Origin: Candidatus Proximibacter danicus
Lineage (GTDB): Bacteria > Pseudomonadota > Gammaproteobacteria > Burkholderiales > Rhodocyclaceae
Assembly: GCA_016710885.1 (NCBI GenBank)
Contig: JADJUC010000004.1
Coordinates: 1-64,000 of the forward strand
DNA: 64,000 bases
Direction: 5' to 3'
Shown here: positions 44,887 through 53,880 of the stretch, in pieces
How the letters are laid out: each line of letters opens with the position of its first letter
Position numbering within the stretch: position 1 is the stretch's first letter
The notes under the pieces: model-generated
Told to the model about the DNA's origin: nothing
Databases searched by the model: none
What the model saw: the letters and a program-made list of their open reading frames with translations, nothing else
Translations under genes and position numbers: made by a program

Positions 44887-46803
44887 ATGCCGGTAATTAC
44901 ACTGCCTGATGGTTCGAAACGGGAATTTGCGCAAGCCGTAACGGTGGCTGAAGTGGCGCAAAGCATTGGCGCGGGTCTCGCGCGAGCAGCGCTGGGCGGC
45001 AAGGTCGGTGGCAAGCTGGTTGATACCAGCTTCAGTATCGACAAGGACAGCGATCTGGCGATCATCACCGATCGCGACCCCGACGGCCTCGAGCTGATCC
45101 GTCACTCCACCGCCCACCTGCTGGCTTACGCTGTCAAGGAACTGTTCCCCGAGGCGCAGGTGACCATCGGTCCGACGGTCGACAACGGCTTTTACTATGA
45201 CTTCGCCTACTCGCGCCCGTTCACGCCGGAAGACCTGACGGCGATCGAGAAACGCATGGCCGAACTTGCCAAGCGCGACATCCCGATCACCCGAGAAGTC
45301 TGGAGCCGCGACGATGCGGTCAAGTTTTTCCTCGGTCTCGGCGAAAAGTACAAGGCCGAGCTGATTGCCGCCATTCCCGCCGACCAGGACGTCTCGCTCT
45401 ATCGTGAAGGCGATTTCATCGACCTCTGTCGCGGCCCGCACGTGCCGTCCACCGGCAAGCTCAAGGCCTTCAAGCTGATGAAGGTGGCCGGCGCCTACTG
45501 GCGTGGCGACTCGAAGAATGAACAGTTGCAGCGCATCTACGGCACTGCCTGGACCAAGAAGGAAGACCTCGAAGCTTACCTGCACATGCTTGAAGAGGCT
45601 GAGAAGCGTGACCATCGCCGCGTCGGCCGTCACCTCGACCTGTTCCATATGCAGGACGAAGCGCCGGGTCTCGTCTTCTGGCACCCCAAGGGCTGGGCGG
45701 TGTGGCAGGAAATCGAGCAGTACATGCGCCAGGTCTATCGCGACAACGGCTACCAGGAAGTCCGCTGCCCGCAGATTCTTGACCGCTCCCTGTGGGAGAA
45801 GTCTGGCCACTGGGACAACTACAAGGACAACATGTTCACCACGGCTTCCGAGAACCGCGACTACGCGGTCAAGCCGATGAACTGTCCGGGCCACATCCAG
45901 GTCTTCAACGCCGGTCTGCGCTCGTACCGCGAGCTGCCGCTGCGTTACGGCGAGTTCGGCTCCTGTCACCGCAATGAACCGTCGGGGGCGCTGCACGGCC
46001 TGATGCGCGTGCGTGGCTTCGTTCAGGACGATGGCCACATCTTCTGCACCGAAGACCAGATCCAGACCGAAGTTACCGCCTTCAACGATATCGTGCGCAA
46101 TGTCTACGCTGACTTCGGCTTCACCGATATCACTGTGAAACTGGCGCTGCGTCCGGAAAAGCGCGTCGGTTCTGATGAGGTGTGGGACAAATCCGAAATC
46201 GCCCTGCGCGAGTCGCTACGTGTTTCCGGTCTGGAGTGGGAGGAGTTGCCGGGCGAGGGCGCCTTCTACGGCCCGAAGATAGAATTCCACGTCAAGGATG
46301 CGATCGGCCGTTCCTGGCAGTGCGGCACCATCCAGGTTGACTTCTCGATGCCGGCCCGCCTGGGCGCCGAGTATGTCGCCGACGACAATACGCGCAAGAC
46401 CCCGGTCATGCTGCACCGCGCCGTGCTTGGCTCACTGGAGCGCTTCATCGGCATCCTGATCGAGAACTTCTCGGGGGCTTTCCCGCTGTGGCTGGCGCCG
46501 GTACAGGCGATCGTGCTCAACATCTCCGAAAAACAGGCGGATTACGCCGAGCATGTAGCGCAAACACTACGGAATGCAGGGCTTCGGGCTGACGCAGATT
46601 TGCGCAACGAGAAAATAACCTATAAAATACGCGAACATAGCTTGAACCGGTTGCCCTACCAGATCGTCGTTGGCGATAAGGAGAAGGAAGCCGGACTGGT
46701 GGCCGTGCGCACACGCGGTGGTCAAGATCTCGGGCAAATGCCCCTTGAGGCCTTGGCCGAGCGACTTCTGGCTGAAGTCGCGGCGCGGAGTGGCACGGCT
46801 TAA
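44887..46803 (+). CDS. thrS: Threonine-tRNA ligase
   Basis: A 638-residue class II synthetase in the bacterial four-domain layout: TGS domain (1-62), editing domain with HSTAHLLAYAVKELFP (about 74-90) and a CRGPH motif (about 181), catalytic core with RNEPSGALHGLMRVRGF motif 2 (about 363-379), and the anticodon domain from about 535. It heads thrS-infC-rpmI-rplT, the conserved translation operon. No good ribosome binding site is seen before the ATG; the upstream hairpins may affect translation. Confidence 0.96.
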   Translation: MPVITLPDGSKREFAQAVTVAEVAQSIGAGLARAALGGKVGGKLVDTSFSIDKDSDLAIITDRDPDGLELIRHSTAHLLAYAVKELFPEAQVTIGPTVDNGFYYDFAYSRPFTPEDLTAIEKRMAELAKRDIPITREVWSRDDAVKFFLGLGEKYKAELIAAIPADQDVSLYREGDFIDLCRGPHVPSTGKLKAFKLMKVAGAYWRGDSKNEQLQRIYGTAWTKKEDLEAYLHMLEEAEKRDHRRVGRHLDLFHMQDEAPGLVFWHPKGWAVWQEIEQYMRQVYRDNGYQEVRCPQILDRSLWEKSGHWDNYKDNMFTTASENRDYAVKPMNCPGHIQVFNAGLRSYRELPLRYGEFGSCHRNEPSGALHGLMRVRGFVQDDGHIFCTEDQIQTEVTAFNDIVRNVYADFGFTDITVKLALRPEKRVGSDEVWDKSEIALRESLRVSGLEWEELPGEGAFYGPKIEFHVKDAIGRSWQCGTIQVDFSMPARLGAEYVADDNTRKTPVMLHRAVLGSLERFIGILIENFSGAFPLWLAPVQAIVLNISEKQADYAEHVAQTLRNAGLRADADLRNEKITYKIREHSLNRLPYQIVVGDKEKEAGLVAVRTRGGQDLGQMPLEALAERLLAEVAARSGTA

Positions 46804-46848
46804 CTTTTGTCGAATTTTCGACGAATAGACGAATTCGGAGCAACGACC

Positions 46849-47373
46849 ATAGCACTGCAGAAAGCGCACCGCGTTAACGAAGAGATTAACGTACCGGAAG
46901 TCCGCCTGGTCGGTGAAGGCGGGGAGCAAGTTGGAGTCGTGAGTATCAGGACGGCCATGCAAATGGCCGAGGAAGCGGAGATTGATCTCGTTGAGATCGC
47001 CCCGCTCGCCGAGCCCCCTGTTTGCCGGATCATGGATTACGGCAAGTTCAAGTACCAGGAGGCAAAAAAGGCGCACGAAGCGAAGCTCAAGCAAAAGCAG
47101 GTGCAGGTCAAGGAAGTCAAATTTCGCCCGGGTACGGACGAAAACGATTACCAGATCAAGCTGCGGAACATGACGCGCTTCCTTGATGAGGGAGACAAGG
47201 TCAAGGTGACCCTGCGCTATCGGGGTCGCGAAATGGCGCACCAGGAATTCGGCATGCGCCAGCTGGAACGGATCAAGGCCGACGTTGAAGCCATTGGTCA
47301 GGTCGAGCAGATGCCAAAGATGGAAGGTCGGCAGATGATCATGATCATCGCACCGATCAAGAAAAAGCCGTAA
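46849..47373 (+). CDS. infC: Translation initiation factor IF-3, ATA start
   Basis: A 174-residue IF-3. The N-domain has HRVNEEINVPEVRLVG and the linker-C-domain RIMDYGKFKYQEAKK and VKFRPGTDENDYQIKL, ending GRQMIMIIAP. The protein similarity begins at ALQKAHR, immediately after an ATA codon at 46849-46851 with GGAG eight bases before it. A TTG at 46807 is also in frame but has no binding site and adds 14 atypical residues. infC genes are known for rare starts (AUU in E. coli) that let IF-3 limit its own synthesis, so ATA is the preferred start. Confidence 0.9.
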   Translation: MALQKAHRVNEEINVPEVRLVGEGGEQVGVVSIRTAMQMAEEAEIDLVEIAPLAEPPVCRIMDYGKFKYQEAKKAHEAKLKQKQVQVKEVKFRPGTDENDYQIKLRNMTRFLDEGDKVKVTLRYRGREMAHQEFGMRQLERIKADVEAIGQVEQMPKMEGRQMIMIIAPIKKKP

Positions 47374-47496
47374 GACAGCAGTACTGAAGGATTCGGTGGT
47401 CCGTTGCGAGATGGGCTGCCAATAACAAGTGGCGTTGGGTAGTGCAAGCGTTCCCGCCGGGAGCCACCTGACGACATGACATTAGGAGCATTCGAA

Positions 47497-47694
47497 ATGC
47501 CCAAAATGAAAACCAAGAGCGGCGCCAAAAAGCGCTTCAAGGTGCGCGCCAGTGGCGGCATCAAGCGGGGTCAGGCGTTCAAGCGCCACATCCTGACCAA
47601 GAAAACCACCAAATCCAAGCGCCAACTGCGCGGCATGACCGGAGTCCATGATTCCGACAAAGCCCAAGTTCGCGCCATGATGCCCTACGCGTAA
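47497..47694 (+). CDS. rpmI: 50S ribosomal protein L35
   Basis: A 65-residue very basic protein (MPKMKTKSGAKKRFKV, then the HILTKKTTKSKRQLRG motif), standard length for bacterial L35. TTAGGAG precedes the ATG. It follows infC after 123 bases, a leader in which I see no certain element, and precedes rplT by 11 bases. In E. coli this gene pair is repressed by L20, and similar control is possible here. Confidence 0.95.
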   Translation: MPKMKTKSGAKKRFKVRASGGIKRGQAFKRHILTKKTTKSKRQLRGMTGVHDSDKAQVRAMMPYA

Positions 47695-47705
47695 GGAGAG
47701 CCGAC

Positions 47706-48065
47706 ATGCCCCGAGTTAAACGTGGTGTAACGGCGCGTGCGCGCCACAAAAAAATTCTCGTTCAAGCCAAAGGCTATCGCGGTCGTCGCAAGAACGTATA
47801 TCGCATCGCCAAACAGGCGGTGATGAAGGCTGGTCAATATGCTTATCGTGACCGTCGTCAAAGGAAGCGTCAGTTCCGCACTCTGTGGATCGCCCGTATC
47901 AACGCGGGTGCCCGTGAGCTGGGTCTGAAGTACAGCACGCTGATGAATGGCCTGAAGAAGGCGCAGATCGAAGTCGACCGCAAGGTTCTGGCTGATCTGG
48001 CCGTTTTCGACAAGGCTGCGTTCGCCGCTATCGCGAACCAGGCCAAGGCCTGCCTCGCAGCCTGA
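47706..48065 (+). CDS. rplT: 50S ribosomal protein L20
   Basis: A 119-residue basic protein beginning MPRVKRGVTARARHKKIL with the conserved helix AGQYAYRDRRQRKRQFRTLW (about 43-62) and the C-terminal domain used for rRNA binding and autoregulation. AAGGAGAG precedes the ATG. An intrinsic terminator 42 bases after its stop ends the thrS-infC-rpmI-rplT unit. Confidence 0.96.
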   Translation: MPRVKRGVTARARHKKILVQAKGYRGRRKNVYRIAKQAVMKAGQYAYRDRRQRKRQFRTLWIARINAGARELGLKYSTLMNGLKKAQIEVDRKVLADLAVFDKAAFAAIANQAKACLAA

Positions 48066-48106
48066 TGGCTTGAGGCACAGCCTGGACGCCTGACCCAATG
48101 GGCAAG

Positions 48107-48135
48107 AAAAAGGAGGCTTGCGCCTCCTTTTTTTT
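48107..48135 (+). terminator. Intrinsic terminator after rplT
   Basis: AAGGAGGC pairs with GCCTCCTT around TTGC, with an upstream A-run and eight T downstream. It separates rplT from pheS. The following 48138-48180 bases are low-complexity GTGAATCG/GTGAGTTG units. Confidence 0.93.
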
Positions 48136-48211
48136 CGATGAGCTGTGAATCGTGAGTTGTAAATCGTGCGCCCTAAATCATGATTTCGAAGTGACCCGGA
48201 TCTAACCCCGC

Positions 48212-49258
48212 ATGCAGAATCTCGACGCAATCGTTATCGAAGCCAGCAGTGCTTTCGCTGCCACCAGCAATCCGGATGAGCTGGAGCAGGTCAAGGCACG
48301 CTACCTCGGCAAGACCGGCCAGATCACCGAGCTCCTGAAGGGGCTGGGCAAGCTGCCGCCGGAGGGAAAAAAGACCGCCGGTGCGGCCATCAACCGCACC
48401 AAGGAAGCCGTCGAGGCTGCGCTCAATGCGCGCCGTGAAGCGATCAAGCTGGCTGCGCTCGAAGCGCGCCTGGCCGAAGAAGCGCTCGATGTGACGTTAC
48501 CCGGCCGCGGCGAAAATCGTGGAGGCCTGCACCCGGTGACACGTACGCTGGAACGCATCGAAGGCCTCTTTCGTTCGATCGGCTTTGAAGTGGCCGATGG
48601 TCCCGAGATCGAGGATGACTTCCACAACTTCACCGCACTGAATACGCCCGACGACCATCCGGCACGTTCGATGCACGACACCTTCTACCTGCAGGATGAA
48701 AGCGGCAAGGTCGCCGAAGGCATCCTGCTGCGCACGCATACCAGCCCGATCCAGGTGCGCTACATGCAGCAGCATGTGGCCAAGTACAAACACCTGGAGA
48801 CGATGCCCGAGATCCGCGTCATCGCACCAGGCCGCGTCTATCGCGTCGATTCGGATGCCACGCATTCGCCGATGTTCCATCAGGTTGAAGGCCTGTGGAT
48901 CGGCGAGAACGTCAGCTTTGCGGATTTGAAAGGTGTGGTCGCCGATTTCCTGCGCCGCTTCTTCGAAAGCGACGACCTGCAGGTGCGCTTCCGCCCCTCG
49001 TTCTTCCCGTTCACCGAGCCCTCGGCCGAGATCGATGTCGCCTTCATGAGCGGAACGCTGAAGGGTCGCTGGCTCGAGATCGCCGGTTGCGGCATGGTGC
49101 ATCCGAACGTGCTGCGCCACGTTGGCATCGACCCGGAAAAGTACATCGGCTTCGCCTTCGGCATGGGTCCGGACCGCCTGACCATGTTGCGCTACGGCGT
49201 CAATGACCTGCGCCTCTTCTTCGATGGCGATCTCCGCTTCTTGAGGCAGTTCGTATGA
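48212..49258 (+). CDS. pheS: Phenylalanine-tRNA ligase alpha subunit
   Basis: A 348-residue class II synthetase subunit with an N-terminal coiled coil for tRNA binding and a catalytic core: HPVTRTLERIEGLF (about 109), motif 2 around HSPMFHQVEGLWIGENVSF (about 218-236), and motif 3 FGMGPDRLTMLRYGVNDLR near the end. The Phe-binding alanine position lies within GFAFGMGPDRL. Its stop overlaps the pheT start (ATGA). Confidence 0.96.
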   Translation: MQNLDAIVIEASSAFAATSNPDELEQVKARYLGKTGQITELLKGLGKLPPEGKKTAGAAINRTKEAVEAALNARREAIKLAALEARLAEEALDVTLPGRGENRGGLHPVTRTLERIEGLFRSIGFEVADGPEIEDDFHNFTALNTPDDHPARSMHDTFYLQDESGKVAEGILLRTHTSPIQVRYMQQHVAKYKHLETMPEIRVIAPGRVYRVDSDATHSPMFHQVEGLWIGENVSFADLKGVVADFLRRFFESDDLQVRFRPSFFPFTEPSAEIDVAFMSGTLKGRWLEIAGCGMVHPNVLRHVGIDPEKYIGFAFGMGPDRLTMLRYGVNDLRLFFDGDLRFLRQFV

Positions 49259-51642
49259 AATTCTCCGAATCCTGGCTGCGTACCTTCGTCAACCCGACCC
49301 TCTCGGGCGAAGAATTCTCGCACCTCCTGACCATGGCTGGCCTCGAGGTCGAGGAGGAAGAAACCGTTGCCCCGCCGTTCAACGATGTCGTGGTTGCGCA
49401 GGTGCTCGAAGTCAGCAAGCATCCGGATGCTGACCGCTTGAACGTCTGCCGTGTCGATATCGGCGATGGCTCGCCGAAGCAGATCGTCTGCGGTGCCCCC
49501 AATGTGGCTGCAGGCCTCAAGGTGCCGTGTGCGTTGGTCGGTGCCGAGCTGCCGGGCAACTTCATCATCAAGTTGGCCAAGGTGCGCGGCATCGAGTCCT
49601 CGGGCATGCTGTGCTCGGCCAAGGAACTCGGCATCGCCGAAGACGCCTCCGGCCTGCTCGTGCTGCCGACCGATGCGCCCGTGGGGCAGGGCATCCGCGA
49701 CTATCTCGACCTGAACGATCGTCTGCTGACGCTGAAGCTGACACCGAACCGCGCCGACTGCCTGTCGCTGACCGGCATTGCCCGCGAAGTTTCGGCGCTG
49801 ACCGGTACGCCGGCCCGCTACATCGAAATCGCCGAAGTGCCGGTGACCATCAACGCCACGCGCGAGATTGTGCTGGATGCGCCGCAGGCCTGCCCGCGCT
49901 ACTGCGGCCGTGTCGTTACGGGCCTTAACGCCAAGGCCCCGACGCCGGAGTGGATGAAGCGCCGTATCGAACGCTCCGGCATCCGTGCCATTTCATCGCT
50001 GGTGGATATCACCAACTATGTCATGCTCGAACTCGGGCAGCCGCTGCACGCCTTCGACAACGCCAAGTTGTCGGGGGCGATCCATGCGCGCATGGCCAAT
50101 CCCGGTGAAAAACTGTTGTTGCTCAACGAGCAGATCATTTCAGTTGATCCCGACGTGCTGATGATTGCCGACGAGCAGAAACCGTTGGCCATGGCAGGCA
50201 TCATGGGCGGCGAGGAGAGCGGCATCACGCTCGAGACCAGCGACCTGTTCCTCGAATCGGCCTATTTTGCACCGACGACGATTGCTGGTCGCGCCCGCCG
50301 TTATGGCTTTGGTTCCGATGCTTCGCACCGCTTCGAACGCGGTGTCGATTTCGGCGCTACGCGTCAGGCGATCGAACGTGCTACGCAGCTCATTCTGGAA
50401 ATTTGCGGTGGCCAGGCCGGTCCCTTGGTGGAAGCGTCGGCCGATCTGCCGCAGCGCCAGCCAGTGCGCCTGCGCGTAGCGCGCGTTGCCAAAGTACTGG
50501 GGGTCCAGTTCAGCGCCGCACAAGTGGCCGAGCTGTTTGATCGCCTTGCCCTGCCTTTCGTGCGCGATGGCGAGGACTTCCTGGTTACGCCGCCCTCGTA
50601 TCGTTTCGACATCGAGATTGAAGAAGATCTGATCGAGGAAGTTGCCCGCCTCTATGGCTACGACAACATCCCAGCGCCGGCGCCGCACGGCAGCCTCGCG
50701 ATGATGCCGCAGACCGAATCAGCACGTAGCCTCTCGCGCATACGCCAAGTCTTGGCCGCTGGCGGCTATCAGGAAGTCGTGAACTACGCTTTCGTTGAAG
50801 AGGCCTGGGAAGCTGATTTCGCCGCCAATGCCGCGCCCATCCGTCTTGCCAACCCGATTGCCAGCCAGATGTGCGTGATGCGCTCCAACCTGTTCGGCGG
50901 GCTGATTGCCAACCTCGGCACCAACCTCAAGCGCAAGCAGGGCCGCGTACGCGTTTTCGAGACAGGGCGCTGTTTCCTGCGCGACACCGCCGCAGGTAGC
51001 GCAACTTCGCCGGTCGATGGTTTCCGTCAGCCCTGGCGTCTTGCCGGTCTGGCCTACGGCGGTACGCTCCCCGAGCAGTGGGGTAGCACGACGCGCAACG
51101 TCGATTTTTTTGACGTGAAGGGCGATCTTGAGGCCTTGCTGGCGCCACATGTCGCACTTTTTGAGAAAGTGGCCCATCCAGCGCTGCATCCGGGGCGCTC
51201 CGCTCAGATCGTGCTGGACGGTACCGTCATCGGCGTTATCGGCGAACTGCATCCGCAGTGGGTGCAGAAATACGAACTGCCGCTGCCGCCGGTGGTCTTT
51301 GAACTCGATCTCGAAGCGTTGAAACGTGCCGAATTGCCTCAATACGCTGAAGTTTCCCGTTTCCCGCCGGTAGTCCGCGATCTGGCCATCGTCGTCGATC
51401 AAAATGTGGTGCTGCAGGCGCTTCTGGATGGTCTTTCGGCGCATCGCGAAAGCTTGGTTCAGGACATCCGATTGTTCGATGTTTACACTGGAAAAGGCAT
51501 CGAGTCCGGGAAGAAAAGTCTTGCGTTCCGGATAGTTATGCAAGATACTCAAAGGACTTTGCAAGACGCGGAAGTCGATGCCGCGATGCAACATCTAGTG
51601 GCTTATCTGCAAAGCGCCTTCGCGGCGCAACTCCGTGTCTGA
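49255..51642 (+). CDS. pheT: Phenylalanine-tRNA ligase beta subunit
   Basis: A 795-residue subunit with the B1-B8 layout: an EMAP/tRNA-binding fold at 39-150 (HPDADRLNVCRVDIGDG), the B3/B4 editing domain (about 205-375), a B5 domain (about 400-470), a catalytic-like core, and the C-terminal FDX-ACB anticodon domain ending VAYLQSAFAAQLRV. It forms the (alpha-beta)2 enzyme with PheS. ihfA follows after 12 bases. Confidence 0.96.
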   Translation: MKFSESWLRTFVNPTLSGEEFSHLLTMAGLEVEEEETVAPPFNDVVVAQVLEVSKHPDADRLNVCRVDIGDGSPKQIVCGAPNVAAGLKVPCALVGAELPGNFIIKLAKVRGIESSGMLCSAKELGIAEDASGLLVLPTDAPVGQGIRDYLDLNDRLLTLKLTPNRADCLSLTGIAREVSALTGTPARYIEIAEVPVTINATREIVLDAPQACPRYCGRVVTGLNAKAPTPEWMKRRIERSGIRAISSLVDITNYVMLELGQPLHAFDNAKLSGAIHARMANPGEKLLLLNEQIISVDPDVLMIADEQKPLAMAGIMGGEESGITLETSDLFLESAYFAPTTIAGRARRYGFGSDASHRFERGVDFGATRQAIERATQLILEICGGQAGPLVEASADLPQRQPVRLRVARVAKVLGVQFSAAQVAELFDRLALPFVRDGEDFLVTPPSYRFDIEIEEDLIEEVARLYGYDNIPAPAPHGSLAMMPQTESARSLSRIRQVLAAGGYQEVVNYAFVEEAWEADFAANAAPIRLANPIASQMCVMRSNLFGGLIANLGTNLKRKQGRVRVFETGRCFLRDTAAGSATSPVDGFRQPWRLAGLAYGGTLPEQWGSTTRNVDFFDVKGDLEALLAPHVALFEKVAHPALHPGRSAQIVLDGTVIGVIGELHPQWVQKYELPLPPVVFELDLEALKRAELPQYAEVSRFPPVVRDLAIVVDQNVVLQALLDGLSAHRESLVQDIRLFDVYTGKGIESGKKSLAFRIVMQDTQRTLQDAEVDAAMQHLVAYLQSAFAAQLRV

Positions 51643-51654
51643 CGAGGAAGAATA

Positions 51655-51957
51655 ATGACGCTGACGAAGGCAGAACTCGCTGATCTTTTGTTTGAAAAAG
51701 TCGGTCTGAACAAACGGGAAGCCAAAGACATGGTCGAGGCTTTCTTTGAAGAAATCCGGAATGCTTTGGAGCGTGGAGATGGTGTCAAACTCTCCGGCTT
51801 CGGCAATTTCCAGCTGCGCGATAAACCACAGCGTCCGGGCCGCAACCCGAAAACCGGCGAAGAAATCCCCATCACCGCTCGTCGCGTGGTGACGTTTCAC
51901 GCCAGCCAGAAACTGAAGTCCGAGGTGGAAGAGTTCTACCGTGGAACCCAATCCTAA
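51655..51957 (+). CDS. ihfA: Integration host factor subunit alpha
   Basis: A 100-residue HU/IHF protein: MTLTKAELADLLFEKVGL at the start and the arm KLSGFGNFQLRDKPQRPGRN with the intercalating proline in GRNPKTGEEI. The N-terminus and the QRPGRNPKTGE form identify the alpha subunit, the partner of the beta subunit at 39118-39405. The pheT-ihfA-merR order is the usual one. The next gene starts inside its end, overlapping by 17 bases. Confidence 0.96.
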   Translation: MTLTKAELADLLFEKVGLNKREAKDMVEAFFEEIRNALERGDGVKLSGFGNFQLRDKPQRPGRNPKTGEEIPITARRVVTFHASQKLKSEVEEFYRGTQS

Positions 51958-52312
51958 AGACATCACTACCGAAGCGCTGCCGCCGATACCGGCCAAGCGC
52001 TACTTCACCATTGGTGAGGTGAGTGAGCTGTGCGGCGTGAAGCCGCACGTGCTGCGCTACTGGGAGCAGGAATTTACCCAGCTCAAGCCAGTCAAGCGGC
52101 GTGGCAACCGTCGGTATTACCAACACCATGAAGTGTTGCTGGTGCGTCGGATTCGAGAATTGCTCTACAGCCATGGCTTCACCATCAGCGGTGCGCGTAA
52201 TCGCCTGGATGATGGTGCTCCAGCCGATGCTCAGCCATCCACATCGGTCACGAAAGCATCCCAATCGCTGCGTGCAGAGCTTTTAAATGTGATCGAGTTG
52301 CTCCGCGTTTGA
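51941..52312 (+). CDS. MerR family transcriptional regulator
   Basis: A 123-residue regulator with the MerR helix-turn-helix and wing: YFTIGEVSELCGVKPHVLRY (about 21-40), then RRGNRRYYQHHEVLLVRRIR. The C-terminal part is short and has no cysteine metal site, so it is not a metal sensor. This is the YcgE/MlrA-like MerR found after ihfA in many betaproteobacteria; its target is unknown. The GTG start overlaps ihfA by 17 bases. Confidence 0.88.
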   Translation: MEPNPKDITTEALPPIPAKRYFTIGEVSELCGVKPHVLRYWEQEFTQLKPVKRRGNRRYYQHHEVLLVRRIRELLYSHGFTISGARNRLDDGAPADAQPSTSVTKASQSLRAELLNVIELLRV

Positions 52313-52337
52313 GTCGCGGCGTGCTTTCGGTTATACT
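52309..52337 (+). promoter_or_regulatory. Sigma-70 promoter of tRNA-Pro
   Basis: TTGAGT (52309-52314), a 17-base spacer and TATACT (52332-52337), with the tRNA starting 12 bases later. The -35 box overlaps the end of the MerR gene. Confidence 0.8.
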
Positions 52338-52347
52338 CCGCGCCTCG

Positions 52348-52425
<78 letters not shown>

Positions 52426-52429
52426 AAGT

Positions 52430-52473
52430 AACAAGCAAAACGGCCAATCTTCGGATTGGCCGTTTTGCTTGTT
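52430..52473. terminator. Perfect 20-bp hairpin, bidirectional terminator
   Basis: The left arm 52430-52449 is the exact reverse complement of 52454-52473, with a TTCG loop. A GC-rich core (CGGCCAATC/GATTGGCCG) is followed by TTTT on either strand, so it can end both tRNA-Pro on the plus strand and the RNase H gene on the minus strand. Confidence 0.85.
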
Positions 52474-52548
52474 GGCGCGCATGACTACGTTTTTGCAGCC
52501 CACTTGGAGCGAATTTCGGAAGGGAATAACTTTTTCCTCGCATTGAGG

Positions 52549-53025
52549 CTAGCGCCGCCGTTTTTTCTTGTGCGAAAATTTTTCCTGAAGGCCGAGGGAG
52601 GCGCGCGCCAAGCGGTCTGCAGCTGTATTGCGGTGGCGTGGCAGCCAGCGCAGTACGATGGCTGTAAAGCAGGCCATTTGTTGGCGAATCTGTGCGACTA
52701 ACGTCGCCAGAGGTTCAATCTCTGTGCTGTCTAGCCCGGTAAGGCAGTCGACCACGAAGCGACTGTCGCTGTTGATGTACAGCTGCTGTGTCCCGAGTCG
52801 TTGGGCAAGTTCCAGTGTGGCGGCTAGGGCATGCAGCTCCGCTTCGTTGTTGCAGCCGGTCTTGCCAAGTGGGGTGGATATTTCCCGGTGCTCGCCGTCG
52901 GGTGCAATGAGCAGTATGCCAATACCCATACGGCCGGGGTTAGGCACTGCCGTGCCGTCAAACCAGGCTTCCCAGTGCTTGCTGCTGGTTCCGGCTGTCG
53001 GGGTAACGGTGGGGTGTATGGTCAC
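52549..53025 (-). CDS. Ribonuclease HI family protein
   Basis: A 158-residue protein with the RNase H fold and all four carboxylates in sequence: Asp in WFDGTAVPNPG (about 23), Glu in GCNNEAELHAL (about 61), Asp in INSDSRFVVDCL (about 86) and Asp in NTAADRLARA (about 135). It is of the short RNase HI-like type rather than the main RnhA, and ends in a lysine/arginine tail. It would cleave RNA in RNA-DNA hybrids. It is divergent from surE. Confidence 0.83.
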   Translation of the reverse strand: MTIHPTVTPTAGTSSKHWEAWFDGTAVPNPGRMGIGILLIAPDGEHREISTPLGKTGCNNEAELHALAATLELAQRLGTQQLYINSDSRFVVDCLTGLDSTEIEPLATLVAQIRQQMACFTAIVLRWLPRHRNTAADRLARASLGLQEKFSHKKKRRR

Positions 53026-53139
53026 GATGCTGGAAGCTGGATGGGCTAGCTGCTAGAATCGGGACAAATTCCGGCAATTGCTAAAACGATTGTGAAACCG
53101 GCGCCAAGCCGGTTTTTTGCATATTCAGCCTGGTTCTTC

Positions 53140-53880
53140 ATGCGCATTCTTCTTTCCAACGACGACGGTTACTTTGCCCCAGGTATCGAGCATCTGGCAC
53201 GTGCACTCACAGCGCTTGGCGAGATCACCGTGGTGGCCCCCGAGCGTGACCGCAGCGGAGCTTCCAATTCACTGACGCTGGATCGGCCTCTGTCTCTGAG
53301 GCGCACGGCAAACGGTTTCTACCACGTCAATGGCACACCTACTGACTGCGTGCATCTGGCGGTGACCGGCATGCTCGATACTTTGCCCGACATGGTGGTT
53401 TCGGGGATCAATCACGGTGCGAACATGGGCGACGATACCATTTATTCCGGTACTGTCGCTGCTGCAACCGAGGGCTACCTGCTGGGTGTGCCGGCGATTG
53501 CCGTATCACTGGTCGGCAAATCGGGTACGCATTTCGCCACAGCTGCAGGTATTGCCAAGCAACTCGTCGAGCGTTTCATTGCGCAGCCGATTCGCAGCTC
53601 GGTGTTGCTCAACGTGAATGTGCCCGATGTGCCACCAGAACAAATTCGCGGCATCAAGGTCACCCGCCTGGGGCGCCGGCACAAGGCGGAGCCAGTGGTG
53701 CGTGCGAACACGCCACGCGGCGAAACCGTGTTCTGGGTTGGCGCTGCTGGTGAAGCGGCTGATGCCGGCGAGGGTACCGATTTTCATGCGGTCGCCAATA
53801 ATTTCGTTTCGGTGACGCCATTACAGATTGACCTGACACACACCGGCCAGTTGTCGATGATCGAAATGTGGATCAAGTGA
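53140..53880 (+). CDS. surE: 5'/3'-nucleotidase SurE
   Basis: A 246-residue phosphatase of nucleoside monophosphates. The metal site NDDG is in MRILLSNDDGYFAPGIE (Asp8, Asp9), with Ser/Asn in ERDRSGASNS (about 36-45) and Asn in SGINHGANMGDDTIYSGTVA (about 88-107). The start at 53140 puts the NDDG at its usual place; an ATG 16 codons upstream is in frame but not conserved. It begins surE-pcm-nlpD-rpoS, and its last base starts pcm. Confidence 0.95.
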   Translation: MRILLSNDDGYFAPGIEHLARALTALGEITVVAPERDRSGASNSLTLDRPLSLRRTANGFYHVNGTPTDCVHLAVTGMLDTLPDMVVSGINHGANMGDDTIYSGTVAAATEGYLLGVPAIAVSLVGKSGTHFATAAGIAKQLVERFIAQPIRSSVLLNVNVPDVPPEQIRGIKVTRLGRRHKAEPVVRANTPRGETVFWVGAAGEAADAGEGTDFHAVANNFVSVTPLQIDLTHTGQLSMIEMWIK

